A stretch of DNA of 64,000 bases from positions 1-64,000 of the forward strand of contig NZ_QBUD01000016.1 in assembly GCF_003058085.1 (NCBI RefSeq), given 5' to 3'. Source of the stretch: Yoonia sediminilitoris. Lineage in GTDB: Bacteria; Pseudomonadota; Alphaproteobacteria; Rhodobacterales; Rhodobacteraceae. The position numbers and the translations under genes are program-made. This document shows, one piece after another, positions 8,059-17,182 of the stretch. Below the pieces are notes generated by a model. It ran no database searches and was not told where the DNA came from. It saw only the letters and a list, made by a program, of their open reading frames with translations. Numbering within the stretch: position 1 is the stretch's first letter; every line of letters starts with the position of its first letter.

Positions 8059-10205
8059 ATGACGATCTGGACGACCTCAGGGCAATGATGGACAGCGCGA
8101 CCCCCCGCCCCGATGCGGCACGGCGGGCGGAAAATCTTGCGCTGGCCCAGAAAAATTTCGACGACCTCCAAGGATCGCGGACAGCCCCACGTCCCACTTC
8201 TGCAACCAAGGCACAGGGCCTTTGGACAGGAGTAAAGAACATGCTGGACACTTTCACATCCAAAGCGGCGCTGACAACAACGACGGCACTGGTCGCCTGC
8301 GGATTTCTGATACTGACACCAGCAGGACAGGACTTGCTGAGGCCTGGATCACAAGTGCTTGCGCCGGAAGCGGAAAGTAACCTGCCTGCAACAGAAATGT
8401 CGGTGGAGCGTACGCGCATCACTCCCGATGAGGTCGCCGCGTCGGTCCCGCCTGCACCTGTCATCCAGCAGCAGCAAAATTCTGTAGCGGATGTTGCTCA
8501 GCCAATGGATGATCTTGCGCGCGCCCTGCCGGAAGCTGATGAATCGCAGTTTTCCCGAAGTGCCGAGAGTGCGCCCGAAGTCGCAGGCATGTCCGTCAAT
8601 GGCGTCGTCACCGCACGCACGAAAGCGGCGACCGACATGCAGGGCATTATCGCTGCTGCGCCGCCTGCGCCCTCAACCGCTGATCAGGATGGCATCGCTG
8701 CACTGACCGAAGCGGAACAGGCAGCGCCTGCCGTTTCTTCGCTTGGCAGCGAGTCTTTCGAGAGGCAGGAACGCACTGTCGTGCCAACGCCGGATTACCG
8801 AACTGTGACGGCCCCCGACACCGAAAGCTTCCCAGAATTTGAAAACAACGCGCTGAAGATCACGGCAGAAGATCCCGTTTCAACATTCTCGATCGACGTG
8901 GATACCGCAGCCTATTCAGTCGTGCGGTCATCCTTGATGCGGGGGCAGATGCCTCCGCGCGGGGCCATCCGCATTGAGGAAATGATCAATTATTTCCCGT
9001 ACGACTATGCAGCACCTGAAGGGAACGCGCCGTTCCAGCCTACTGTCAGCACGTTCCAAACACCCTGGAACCCGGACACGCAGTTGGTGCATATCGCGTT
9101 GCAGGGCGAAATGCCCGCGCTGGATGACAGGCCACCACTGAATCTGGTGTTTCTGGTCGATACGTCAGGATCGATGAACCAGGCCGACAAACTGCCGCTG
9201 CTGAAACAATCATTCCGGCTGATGCTTGACCAATTGCGGCCCCGGGACGAGGTGGCCATCGTCGCCTATGCAGGCAGCGCGGGGCAGGTTCTGGCACCAA
9301 CGCCTGCATCCGACCGGACGACAATCCTGAATGCAATCCAATCGCTGCAACCGGGTGGCGGGACCAATGGGCAAGGCGGACTGCAACAGGCCTATGCCCT
9401 TGCAGATAAGATGAAAATGGATGGCGAAGTCAGCCGCGTGATCCTTGCCACCGACGGGGATTTCAACATCGGGATCAGCAACCCTGATGCGCTCAAGAAC
9501 TTTATCGCAACCAAAAGGGACACCGGCACCTACCTGTCCGTCCTCGGGTTCGGACGCGGCAATCTGGACGATGCGACGATGCAGGCGCTGGCGCAAAATG
9601 GAAACGGCACGGCGGCCTATATTGACACGCTGTCAGAGGCGCAAAAGGTGCTGGTGGACCAACTGACCGGTGCGCTCTTTACCATCGCAGGCGACGTCAA
9701 GGTGCAGGTCGAATTCAACCCCGCCCGGATCGCCGAATACCGGTTGATCGGGTACGAAACCCGCAGTCTGCGCCGCGAGGATTTCAACAATGATGCCGTT
9801 GATGCGGGCGAGTTGGGGGCCGGCCACACGGTCACTGCGATCTACGAGATCACGCCGGTGGGCAGCCCTGCGCAATTGAGCGACCCATTGCGTTATGCGC
9901 CCAGTAGCGTCGCTGCGCAAAGCAGTGAATTTGGGTTTGTGAAGCTGCGCTACAAAAAACCCGGTGACACCGAAAGCCAATTGATCGCGACACCAATCAT
10001 CGACAGCGGCACCCCCGGAACAGAGGCAAATTTCGCGGCGGCGATCGCTGGTTTTGGGCAAGCCTTGCGCGGTGATCCCTTCCTTGGTGATTGGGGGTAT
10101 GATGATGCAATCACTCTGGCCAATGCCAATCGCGGCGGTGACGAATTTGGCTATCGGACGGAAGCCGTGCAACTGATGCGGTTGGCACAAAGCCTGTCTC
10201 GATGA
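8055..10205 (+). CDS. YfbK-like membrane VWA-domain protein
   Basis: The 716-residue protein has a cytoplasmic N-terminal part of about 70 residues (starting MNDDLDDLRAMMDSATPRPD), one membrane helix near residues 76-95, a low-complexity linker of about 180 residues, a conserved von Willebrand-associated segment (FSIDVDTAAYSVVRSSLMRG), and a VWA domain whose metal-binding MIDAS motif is intact (Asp369-x-Ser371-x-Ser373). The C-terminal DUF3520-like region follows. This is the E. coli YfbK arrangement. It is coupled by ATGA to the ECF sigma gene, and its short cytosolic N-terminus could hold the sigma factor at the membrane; that role is inferred. Confidence 0.88.
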   Translation: MNDDLDDLRAMMDSATPRPDAARRAENLALAQKNFDDLQGSRTAPRPTSATKAQGLWTGVKNMLDTFTSKAALTTTTALVACGFLILTPAGQDLLRPGSQVLAPEAESNLPATEMSVERTRITPDEVAASVPPAPVIQQQQNSVADVAQPMDDLARALPEADESQFSRSAESAPEVAGMSVNGVVTARTKAATDMQGIIAAAPPAPSTADQDGIAALTEAEQAAPAVSSLGSESFERQERTVVPTPDYRTVTAPDTESFPEFENNALKITAEDPVSTFSIDVDTAAYSVVRSSLMRGQMPPRGAIRIEEMINYFPYDYAAPEGNAPFQPTVSTFQTPWNPDTQLVHIALQGEMPALDDRPPLNLVFLVDTSGSMNQADKLPLLKQSFRLMLDQLRPRDEVAIVAYAGSAGQVLAPTPASDRTTILNAIQSLQPGGGTNGQGGLQQAYALADKMKMDGEVSRVILATDGDFNIGISNPDALKNFIATKRDTGTYLSVLGFGRGNLDDATMQALAQNGNGTAAYIDTLSEAQKVLVDQLTGALFTIAGDVKVQVEFNPARIAEYRLIGYETRSLRREDFNNDAVDAGELGAGHTVTAIYEITPVGSPAQLSDPLRYAPSSVAAQSSEFGFVKLRYKKPGDTESQLIATPIIDSGTPGTEANFAAAIAGFGQALRGDPFLGDWGYDDAITLANANRGGDEFGYRTEAVQLMRLAQSLSR

Positions 10206-10520
10206 AGCGTGTTTTGTCCGTCCCATCCGGTTTTTCATCTGGTCGGATGGGCAAAAAGCTACGAATCATACACAAGAAAGCCACAATTGCGTTTCCCAAC
10301 GCGCGCCAATTGCTCAGCCTCATGCATATTATACACATATTTATACGAATTTTCGGCAAGCAACCGCCCGTGCCCCACTTTAGCCACAGAAACCCACCTC
10401 TTTTTTCACTTTTTAGAGACGCAACATGTCTGAGCGCGTAAAATAACAAAGACTTGGCGAGTCGGCGACCTATCGAATGGCTTGGGGAACTTCACTGTGC
10501 TGCATGTTCAAAAGATAAAG
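10206..10520. other. Intergenic region with one hairpin
   Basis: This 315-base AT-richer stretch has no supported gene; frames of up to 79 codons lack ribosome-binding sites and family features. A perfect 8-bp inverted repeat CCCATCCG/CGGATGGG (10222-10229 with 10244-10251) sits just after the VWA stop. It has no downstream T tract on the plus strand, so it is only a weak terminator candidate. Confidence 0.5.
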
Positions 10521-12143
10521 ATGCGTCCATCTTCCGGCGTCCTGCTGCGCAAATTTTCGCGTGACGAAGACGGCAGTATCATTGTTCTGACGATTATCCT
10601 GCTTATCATCATGCTGGTGATCGGCGGAATGGCTGTCGATTTCATGCGGTTTGAATCGCGGCGCGCGGAATTACAGAGCGTTGCCGACCGGGCTGTTCTT
10701 GCCGGGGCCAAACAGACCTCATCGCTGGCGGCGGCTGAGCAGGTGAACCAATATTTCGAAAAGGCCGGTTTTGGCGATGCGATTATCGGTGCACCCGTTG
10801 TAACCAGTATCGCCGGATCACAATCTGTGTCCGTCAATTCGGCAATTGATATCGATACATTTTATTTGCGGTTCATCGGAATCGACCAACTGACCGCGCC
10901 AGCATCTTCTGCGGCCGGACGGACCACGAATGTTGAGATTTCTCTCGTCCTCGATATCTCGGGATCGATGAACTATCTTGTCAGCAACGGCAATCGGCGC
11001 ATGGACCTGCTTAAACCCGCAGCCGTGAACTTTGTGAACCAGATGCTGGGCACATCGACCGATGGGCCGATATCCATTTCTTTGGTGGCCTATTCAGCAC
11101 AGGTGAATATTGGCGAAGAACTGTTCAACGCGCTGAATACAACGCCGCGCATCACAGTTGATACAGCAATTAATCCCGCGACAGGCGCACCCTTTTCGTT
11201 TGAGAACCCTGCAAACTGCATCGAATTCAACGACGCGGACTTTTCAGCAACCGGGATCAATACCGGGATTGGCGCCACGCCCTACCAGCAGGTGCCCTAT
11301 TTCCAGCATCGCAGATTTGATCAAAAAAGCGACGGCAACGGCAACTACAGCTCTGACGTCACGGTATCAACATTGGACCAACCGCTTTGCCCCACGTATG
11401 ATTTCGAAGCGATCATTCCGCATTCGCGCAACGCACTTGAGCTGACAACTGCGATCAATGCATTGCAGCCACGCCAGTACACATCGATCTACAATGGGAT
11501 GAAATGGGGCGTGGCGCTGCTTGACCCATCAATGCGGGATGTGCTTGCGCCATTGTCGATGATGGATGGCCAAATGGCGGGTGTCCGCCCTGCCAACTAC
11601 GATGGCACCGCGGATGGGGCGCCCACGCAAAAGTTCGTTATTCTGATGACAGATGGCAAGAACGTGTCCGGATATGTCCCGCGCACGCGCATCTACGACA
11701 GCGCGATGAGTACAAGCGACGATGTATACAACAGTGCAGAAGAGCAAATCTGGTGGGCAGAGGGCAACCTGCCTTTCCAGGAACGCCGGCCAGTCGATGA
11801 ATGGCCCACCAGTCTGACCCGCATCGACGGAGACGGTAATCATGTGTTGAAAACGCGTCGGATCAGAAATCCGCGCAGCGAGGCTGAGGGCGACATTCTT
11901 CTTAATAACATCTGCACGGCGGCAAAGGCGTCAGGAAACCCTGGTGATCCGAACATCACTGTCTTTACGATCGCGATGGGGAATGACGTGGCCGAACAGC
12001 AGATGCGCGACTGCGCGTCAGCGCCGTCATCAAATTTCTTTTTCCAGACGACCAGCACGACAGGTGCCTCGGAAGAGGCGGCGATCAACGCGATATTTGA
12101 GACGATCGCCGATCAGATCAGAACATTGCGGCTGACGCAATAA
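10521..12143 (+). CDS. TadG-like pilus-assembly VWA protein (orphan)
   Basis: The 540-residue protein opens with a class III-like N-terminus: a short basic stretch, DEDGSIIVL, and one membrane helix (residues 19-40), the TadE/TadG-type start of Flp pilus assembly proteins. The next segment (RRAELQSVADRAVLAGAKQT) is the usual Tad block. A VWA domain follows with an intact MIDAS motif (Asp145-x-Ser147-x-Ser149). No other tad gene is near, so it is an orphan. TTG at 10482 and GTG at 10497 are alternative starts, but ATG at 10521 gives the usual N-terminus. It most likely sits on the periplasmic side of the inner membrane. Confidence 0.82.
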   Translation: MRPSSGVLLRKFSRDEDGSIIVLTIILLIIMLVIGGMAVDFMRFESRRAELQSVADRAVLAGAKQTSSLAAAEQVNQYFEKAGFGDAIIGAPVVTSIAGSQSVSVNSAIDIDTFYLRFIGIDQLTAPASSAAGRTTNVEISLVLDISGSMNYLVSNGNRRMDLLKPAAVNFVNQMLGTSTDGPISISLVAYSAQVNIGEELFNALNTTPRITVDTAINPATGAPFSFENPANCIEFNDADFSATGINTGIGATPYQQVPYFQHRRFDQKSDGNGNYSSDVTVSTLDQPLCPTYDFEAIIPHSRNALELTTAINALQPRQYTSIYNGMKWGVALLDPSMRDVLAPLSMMDGQMAGVRPANYDGTADGAPTQKFVILMTDGKNVSGYVPRTRIYDSAMSTSDDVYNSAEEQIWWAEGNLPFQERRPVDEWPTSLTRIDGDGNHVLKTRRIRNPRSEAEGDILLNNICTAAKASGNPGDPNITVFTIAMGNDVAEQQMRDCASAPSSNFFFQTTSTTGASEEAAINAIFETIADQIRTLRLTQ

Positions 12144-12220
12144 CCGGCGGATCTCGGACGATAGGCGGGCACCCCATCATGCTTGGCTGGACAGGCGCGG
12201 GTGTGGTGGTCTGCCTGTGT

Positions 12221-12616
12221 CTACGCGGATTTGCGCGGGGCCTTGACCAGCTTTGCCACGTCCCGCAATACGTCCAGTGTCAGCGGTTTGTTCAGAAAAT
12301 CCTTTACAACACAAAACCGCTTTGCCCGACCTTTGTCATTTTGGTTCAGCGATGTCGTCAGCATTACGAAAACCGGACACATGTCAGGGCCAAGAGCATC
12401 CGTTGATTTCTCAAGAAACTCGAACCCATCCATTTCCGGCATGTTGATGTCCAAAAGTATCAAATCCGGTCGCGGCAGTGCATCCATCAGCAGATAGTCC
12501 AACGCCTCCACCGGGCTCGTATACTGGAAGAGGTTCGACACCAAACCGGATCTTTCGACAATGCGCCGGTACAGCATCTGATCGACTGCATTATCGTCCA
12601 CCATCATAAGGTTCAT
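12221..12616 (-). CDS. Single-domain response regulator
   Basis: The 131-residue protein is a stand-alone CheY-like receiver without an output domain. It shows the acidic pair Asp7-Asp8, phosphoacceptor Asp56 in LILLDINMPEMDG, the conserved Thr in VMLTTS, and Lys-Pro in FLNKPLT. The start has a GGAGA Shine-Dalgarno sequence. It begins 19 bases after the histidine kinase stop, so it is the cognate partner. This resembles Rcp1-type regulators that pair with PAS/phytochrome kinases. It may pass phosphate to a downstream phosphotransferase not in the window. Confidence 0.9.
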   Translation of the reverse strand: MNLMMVDDNAVDQMLYRRIVERSGLVSNLFQYTSPVEALDYLLMDALPRPDLILLDINMPEMDGFEFLEKSTDALGPDMCPVFVMLTTSLNQNDKGRAKRFCVVKDFLNKPLTLDVLRDVAKLVKAPRKSA

Positions 12617-12635
12617 TTGCCAGTCTCCAGTCTGG

Positions 12636-13796
12636 TTATGCGGAAGGAAGATTGAAAGTGAACGCAGTCCCCTGCCCCACGACAGAAACGATTGCGATCT
12701 TGCTTCCTTGGTTGGCCGCAATCCGACGGCAAATGGATAACCCCAGCCCGGTGCCCGCGTATTTCGCAGAATTATGCAACCGCCCGAACGGCTTGAAAAT
12801 CAACGCATGTTTTTCGGGCGGTATGCCTATGCCGTTGTCACGCACAGTAACATCAACCCTATTTTCCACTTGGTTGTGAATCGCCTCAACGGTGATAATC
12901 GGTGGTGTCCCCTCTTCACGGAATTTCAGCGCGTTCTGGATCAGGTTTTGCAGGAGTATAGAGATTTGCACTCTGCTTGCTTTCACCGGATGCGCGGCCT
13001 GCACCTCAATCGTTGCGCCGGATTTTTGAATCTCCGCACGCAAGAACGACAACACCTCTGTCAGGATTTCACACAGATCGACCGTTTCAGACACGGGTTC
13101 CTGACCAATGACCATCGTATATGCAAGGATATCCTCGATCATCAGCCCCATGCGGGACACAGTTGATCTGGCCAAGTCCAAAAGCGCGATCTGACCTTCA
13201 TCGAAGTTCCCAACGCCGTCATGCTTCAGCTCAGCCAATAGCAGCGACAGCGTGTTGGATGGCGCTTTCATATCGTGAGACATGGCATAAGCAAACGCGC
13301 GCAGCTCATCGTTGACGGCGTTGGATTTCTCGTTGGCCTCGACCACCGCAGCCTCTGCATTTTTTTGGGCGGTGATATCTACCGCAGCGCCGATATGATG
13401 GCTGACGGCGCCCGCGGCGTTCCGTTGAAAAACCGCATCTTGCGACATCAGCCACACCCAGTGGCCAGCCTTGTGTTTAACCCGGTATTCCGCGTTCAAA
13501 ACATCACCATCGGTCAGTTTCCTGATATCCTCGAAATGCTGAAGAACTGCGCCAATATCATCGGGATGAAGCAGATTGCGCAAAAGCGATGCGCCCATTT
13601 CTACAACTTCCTGCGCTGAATAGCCGAGCATCGTGGCGATACTGCGATTGCTATATTCGTTTGATTGAGTCTGCTGATTGAAGACATAAATGAGACAAGG
13701 CGCGATACCCGTCACCTTTTCCAAAAACGGACGCAAATCCCAAGACGAAAGTTCGGAATCCGCAACAGATGCAAAAGTGTCTTGTAGGGCCGCCAT
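12636..13796 (-). CDS. Soluble PAS-domain sensor histidine kinase
   Basis: The 386-residue kinase has one PAS domain (about residues 25-145, ending in the typical GAAVDITAQKNAEAAV linker), a dimerisation helix with phosphoacceptor His174 in AYAMSHDMKAPSN, and an ATPase domain with N box (LIQNALKF), G1 (DNGIGIPPEKHALIFKPFGR) and G2 (GTGLGLSICRRI) motifs. No membrane helix is visible, so it senses a cytoplasmic signal. The PAS domain lacks the NCRFLQ-type flavin motif of LOV domains, so light sensing is not indicated. GAGGAG precedes the ATG by about 12 bases. It forms an operon with the receiver protein. Confidence 0.92.
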   Translation of the reverse strand: MAALQDTFASVADSELSSWDLRPFLEKVTGIAPCLIYVFNQQTQSNEYSNRSIATMLGYSAQEVVEMGASLLRNLLHPDDIGAVLQHFEDIRKLTDGDVLNAEYRVKHKAGHWVWLMSQDAVFQRNAAGAVSHHIGAAVDITAQKNAEAAVVEANEKSNAVNDELRAFAYAMSHDMKAPSNTLSLLLAELKHDGVGNFDEGQIALLDLARSTVSRMGLMIEDILAYTMVIGQEPVSETVDLCEILTEVLSFLRAEIQKSGATIEVQAAHPVKASRVQISILLQNLIQNALKFREEGTPPIITVEAIHNQVENRVDVTVRDNGIGIPPEKHALIFKPFGRLHNSAKYAGTGLGLSICRRIAANQGSKIAIVSVVGQGTAFTFNLPSA

Positions 13797-13888
13797 AACT
13801 GCGCTGTCTCCTCAGATAAGGAGAATTTGCTGCAAACTGGTCAATATTTCCCTAAAATTTCAGGTTTATTCGACAATGTGCAAGCAGG

Positions 13889-14638
13889 CTATGCGATCCA
13901 ACCCAGACCGGCGCGCGTATCAGACCTTGGTTCATATTCGCCACTGATCCAGCCGTCATAGCCTTCTGCTGCCAGTTGGGAAAAGAAGGCCGGATAATCA
14001 ATTTCGCCCTGATCCGGTTCGTGTCGGTCGGGCATCTGCGCCACCTGCACATGCGCAACAAGGTCGCGCATTCTGGCCCATGTCCCCAACATGTCGCCAG
14101 TGATTTTGGCGGCATGGAACGTATCAAATTGAAGTCGCAGGTGTGGCGCATCAACAGCCTCGAGCACCTCGCGCGCAAGATCAAAGCAGTTCAGAAAATA
14201 GCCTGGCATCGTGTCGTTGTTGATCGGTTCGATTGTCAGCGACTGTTTGGGCGCGGCCTCCGTGGCCCAGCGCAGATTATCAATAAAACACGCTTTTGCT
14301 TCATCCCCTTCGGCCACGCCAGACATGATGTGCAAATGCTGCGCACCAAGGGTCTTGGCATAGCGTAAAGCGCGGTTGAAATCGCGGCGGAACCTTTCCT
14401 TCTGCGCCGGGACAGCGGCCCAGCCGGGTTCGCCGCCGGTATAATTGGGCGGCGGGCAGTTGATCAGCGCCATTTTCAAGTTATGCCGTCCCAGTTCATT
14501 GACGATGTCCTGTGCGTTCACGTCGTATGGAAATAGCACTTCAACAGCATCAAAGCCCCCCTCTTTGGCCGCTTCAAACCGTTCAAGAAAAGGAAGCTCT
14601 TTGAACAGCCAAGTCAGATTGGCACAGAATTTCGGCAT
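13889..14638 (-). CDS. hyi: Hydroxypyruvate isomerase family TIM-barrel protein
   Basis: The 249-residue protein belongs to the xylose isomerase-like TIM barrel group. The start MPKFCANLTWLFKE and the metal-binding blocks LTIEPINN, QFDTFHA and ISGEYEP fit the Hyi/OtnI branch, which interconverts hydroxypyruvate and tartronate semialdehyde or related keto sugars. GGAGGA at correct spacing sets the ATG at 14638 rather than the GTG-type extension to 14656. It is not in an operon with a tartronate reductase or glyoxylate carboligase, so the exact substrate is unproven. The glcDEF operon 10 kb away makes glyoxylate, a possible metabolic link. Confidence 0.82.
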   Translation of the reverse strand: MPKFCANLTWLFKELPFLERFEAAKEGGFDAVEVLFPYDVNAQDIVNELGRHNLKMALINCPPPNYTGGEPGWAAVPAQKERFRRDFNRALRYAKTLGAQHLHIMSGVAEGDEAKACFIDNLRWATEAAPKQSLTIEPINNDTMPGYFLNCFDLAREVLEAVDAPHLRLQFDTFHAAKITGDMLGTWARMRDLVAHVQVAQMPDRHEPDQGEIDYPAFFSQLAAEGYDGWISGEYEPRSDTRAGLGWIA

Positions 14639-14806
14639 GGTTACGTCCTCCCCCAATTATCCGTAACGCGGTCGGTGGGAACTGCCAAGAGGCGACGCAA
14701 CGAGCCAACGTTGCCATGTGTCAAAGCATAACATGTCGGTGAGCGGTCTGGCGACACCGCGGCCTTGTGGCGTAACTGTTGTGCATCTTCAAAAGGAGCT
14801 TTTTTG

Positions 14807-15268
14807 ATGCAGTTCAAACGCCGTGATATTCTGGGGCTTGGTGCCTCTTTTTCCGTACTGGTGATGGTTGGCACCGCCAGCAACGCCGAAACCCAGCCAG
14901 GCATCTATGCCGAAGATGGGGTGGCCATCGATGGCACCGATCCGGTCGCCTACTTTACCCAAGGGCGGCCCGTTGCGGGTGATCCGGCGATCACGCACGA
15001 CTGGATGGGGGCGACGTGGCGCTTTGCCAGCACCGCCAACAAAGAGGCCTTTGTCGCTGATCCCGTGGCCTACGCCCCGCAATTTGGCGGCTACTGCGCA
15101 TGGGCCGTGAGCGAAGGCTATACGGCCTCCACAACGCCCGATGCATGGTCGATTGTCGATGACAAACTTTACCTGAATTATTCGCGACGCATCCAGCGCC
15201 GCTGGGAACGCGATATTCCGGGCCACATCGAGAAAGGCAATGCCAATTGGCCAAAGGTGTTGGGCTGA
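14807..15268 (+). CDS. YHS domain-containing exported protein
   Basis: The 153-residue protein begins with a twin-basic start (FKRRDILGLGASFSVLVM) resembling a Tat-type signal, then a YHS-like domain: GVAIDGTDPVAYFTQGRPV, WRFASTANKEAFVADPVAYA and PQFGGYCAWAVSEGY. YHS domains bind metal in several enzymes, but this exported subfamily has no settled function. The ATG is preceded by AAAAGGAG. It stands alone between hyi (divergent) and a DUF1285 gene (convergent). Confidence 0.85.
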   Translation: MQFKRRDILGLGASFSVLVMVGTASNAETQPGIYAEDGVAIDGTDPVAYFTQGRPVAGDPAITHDWMGATWRFASTANKEAFVADPVAYAPQFGGYCAWAVSEGYTASTTPDAWSIVDDKLYLNYSRRIQRRWERDIPGHIEKGNANWPKVLG

Positions 15269-15284
15269 GCCACCCGGCAAACGT

Positions 15285-15307
15285 CACCAGCGATATTTCC
15301 GCTGGTG
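15285..15307. terminator. Stem-loop after the YHS gene
   Basis: A perfect 8-bp inverted repeat CACCAGCG/CGCTGGTG with a 7-base loop lies 17 bases past the YHS stop, nested inside a wider CACCCGG/CCGGGTG pair. The run of four T residues downstream is weak, so termination efficiency is uncertain. The rest of 15269-15529 shows nothing further. Confidence 0.45.
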
Positions 15308-15529
15308 GCGGCGCGCTTTTGGTCACCGGGTGTCGATCCTCAAGAATGCCAATCATCTTGTGATGACGTCGTTCATTTCAGCGCCCTTGACCTATGGTCC
15401 AAGAAATGGGTGCGATTCCACACTCTCTATTTCAGGTGCGCCAAGTAACTTGCGCCTGACGGCCAAGCCAGACATGCCCTGCGGTCAATTACAGCAAGGA
15501 GACCCCAAACGACTGCGAGGCCTTCAGGC

Positions 15530-16117
15530 TTAGGACAGTTCCTCCGCCGGAATAATCGGAAAAAACACGCCTTGCGAGCGGACCCCAAACCAGCGCTCGC
15601 CTTCGTGATCTGCCTCCTCACCGATATCCACCAGACGGTAGAATGACTTGCGGTCGATCAGGGCCTCTAGGTTGGCCCGCACCAGCACATAGGGTGACGG
15701 CTCGCCCGTGACATCATCACGCACCACGCGGATGGGATGATCTGCACCGGCTGTCACAAAATCACCGACGTTGGTTTCAAACACCAGCCCTTCGTCAGTC
15801 TGGTTGAAGTCGACCGCAACAAAGGGGGCATCGTCCACAGTAATGCCGACCTTTTCGACAGGCGTGACCAGCACATAATCATCGCCGTCCTTGCGTAGAA
15901 TCGTTGAAAACAGCTTCACCAGCTCAAACCGGCCAATGGGCGTCCCCATGTAAAACCATGTCCCATCGCGCGCGATCCGCATGTCGATATGACCGCAATG
16001 GGGCGGATTCCACAGATGCACCGGCGGCAAGCCGCCTTTTTGGGCAGCACGTGCGCTGCTGGCAAGGCTTTCCGCGGACGGTGTTACAATCTTTTGTGTG
16101 TTCATTGTTTTTGCCAT
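15530..16117 (-). CDS. DUF1285 domain-containing protein
   Basis: The 195-residue protein matches DUF1285: PPVHLWNPPHCGHIDMRIAR then DGTWFYMGTPIGRFELVKLF, a second lobe DDYVLVTPVEKVGITVDDAP, and an end segment RSFYRLVD-like with VRSQGVFFPIIPAEEL. The family folds as two small beta lobes and has no assigned biochemical role; conserved acidic and aromatic residues have suggested ligand binding. Starts at 16117 and 16105 are both possible. It is divergent from the MoxR operon 57 bases away, a gene neighbourhood recurrent in alphaproteobacteria, which hints at shared regulation only. Confidence 0.85.
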   Translation of the reverse strand: MAKTMNTQKIVTPSAESLASSARAAQKGGLPPVHLWNPPHCGHIDMRIARDGTWFYMGTPIGRFELVKLFSTILRKDGDDYVLVTPVEKVGITVDDAPFVAVDFNQTDEGLVFETNVGDFVTAGADHPIRVVRDDVTGEPSPYVLVRANLEALIDRKSFYRLVDIGEEADHEGERWFGVRSQGVFFPIIPAEELS

Positions 16118-16174
16118 TGGGCTTCATAGTATTATCTGTTGGAATGTACGATATAGTTCAACCGGAGGATTGTC

Positions 16175-17182
16175 ATGGCCAACGACGCCGATCTTGTCGC
16201 CCAAATTGAAACACTGGGCGCAAAGCTGGGTGAAGCACGCACCAGCATCTCGGCCCGTTTTATCGGCCAGCAAAAGGTCGTGGACCTGACATTGACCGCG
16301 CTGATCTGCGGTGGACATGCTGTGCTGATCGGTCTGCCCGGCCTGGGCAAGACGCGGCTGGTCGATACTTTGTCCACCGTCATGGGTCTGAACGGCAATC
16401 GCATCCAGTTCACCCCCGATTTGATGCCTGCTGATATCCTCGGGTCCGAAGTGCTGGAAACGGCCGATGGGGGCGCGCGCAGCTTTCGCTTTATTGAAGG
16501 GCCGATTTTTTGCCAGCTTTTGATGGCCGATGAAATCAACCGTGCCTCGCCGCGGACTCAATCGGCCCTGCTGCAAGCGATGCAGGAAAAAGAAGTCACC
16601 ATCGCAGGCGAGCATCGCCCGCTTGGCGTGCCGTTCCATGTGCTTGCAACCCAAAACCCGATTGAGCAGGAAGGCACCTACCCCCTTCCCGAAGCGCAGC
16701 TGGACCGTTTTCTTGTGCAGATCGACGTGCCCTACCCTGACCGCGAAACCGAAAAAGACATCCTGATCGCCACAACAGGCGTAGAAGATGCCAAATCTAC
16801 CGCCGTTTTCACCGCGCAGGAACTGCTGGACGCGCAGACCTTGCTGCGCCGGATGCCGGTGGGCGACAATATCGTGGAAATGATCCTTGATCTTGTGCGC
16901 GCCTGCCGCCCTGATGATCCGTCAGCACCTGATACGATCAAACAAAACGTCAGTTGGGGGCCTGGCCCCCGCGCCGCACAGGCACTCATGCTGACCGTGC
17001 GTGCAGCCGCATTGCTTGACGGCAGGCTCGCGCCATCTGCCGAAGATATCCGCGCGATGGCTGTCCCTGTACTGGAACACCGCATGGCGCTTTCCTTCGC
17101 TGCGCGTGCGCGGGGTGAAAGCATCCACGCGATCATCAATAGTGTGGCTGACCAGATCACAACCGTATCCGCCGCCGCATGA
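16175..17182 (+). CDS. MoxR-family AAA+ ATPase
   Basis: The 335-residue ATPase has Walker A GLPGLGKT (53-60), Walker B LLMADEINRASPRTQSALLQ and the sensor region TQNPIEQEGTYPLPEAQLDR, the classic MoxR signature. MoxR proteins act as chaperone-like ATPases that mature or insert metal into partner complexes, often with VWA proteins. GGAGGATTGTC precedes the ATG. The stop overlaps the DUF58 start by ATGA, so it is the first gene of a tightly coupled four-gene operon. Confidence 0.95.
   Translation: MANDADLVAQIETLGAKLGEARTSISARFIGQQKVVDLTLTALICGGHAVLIGLPGLGKTRLVDTLSTVMGLNGNRIQFTPDLMPADILGSEVLETADGGARSFRFIEGPIFCQLLMADEINRASPRTQSALLQAMQEKEVTIAGEHRPLGVPFHVLATQNPIEQEGTYPLPEAQLDRFLVQIDVPYPDRETEKDILIATTGVEDAKSTAVFTAQELLDAQTLLRRMPVGDNIVEMILDLVRACRPDDPSAPDTIKQNVSWGPGPRAAQALMLTVRAAALLDGRLAPSAEDIRAMAVPVLEHRMALSFAARARGESIHAIINSVADQITTVSAAA

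Noticed and set aside
10202..10441. A 79-codon frame after the VWA gene
   Set aside because: It has no ribosome-binding site of its own and an odd basic and hydrophobic composition; probably chance in an AT-richer stretch.
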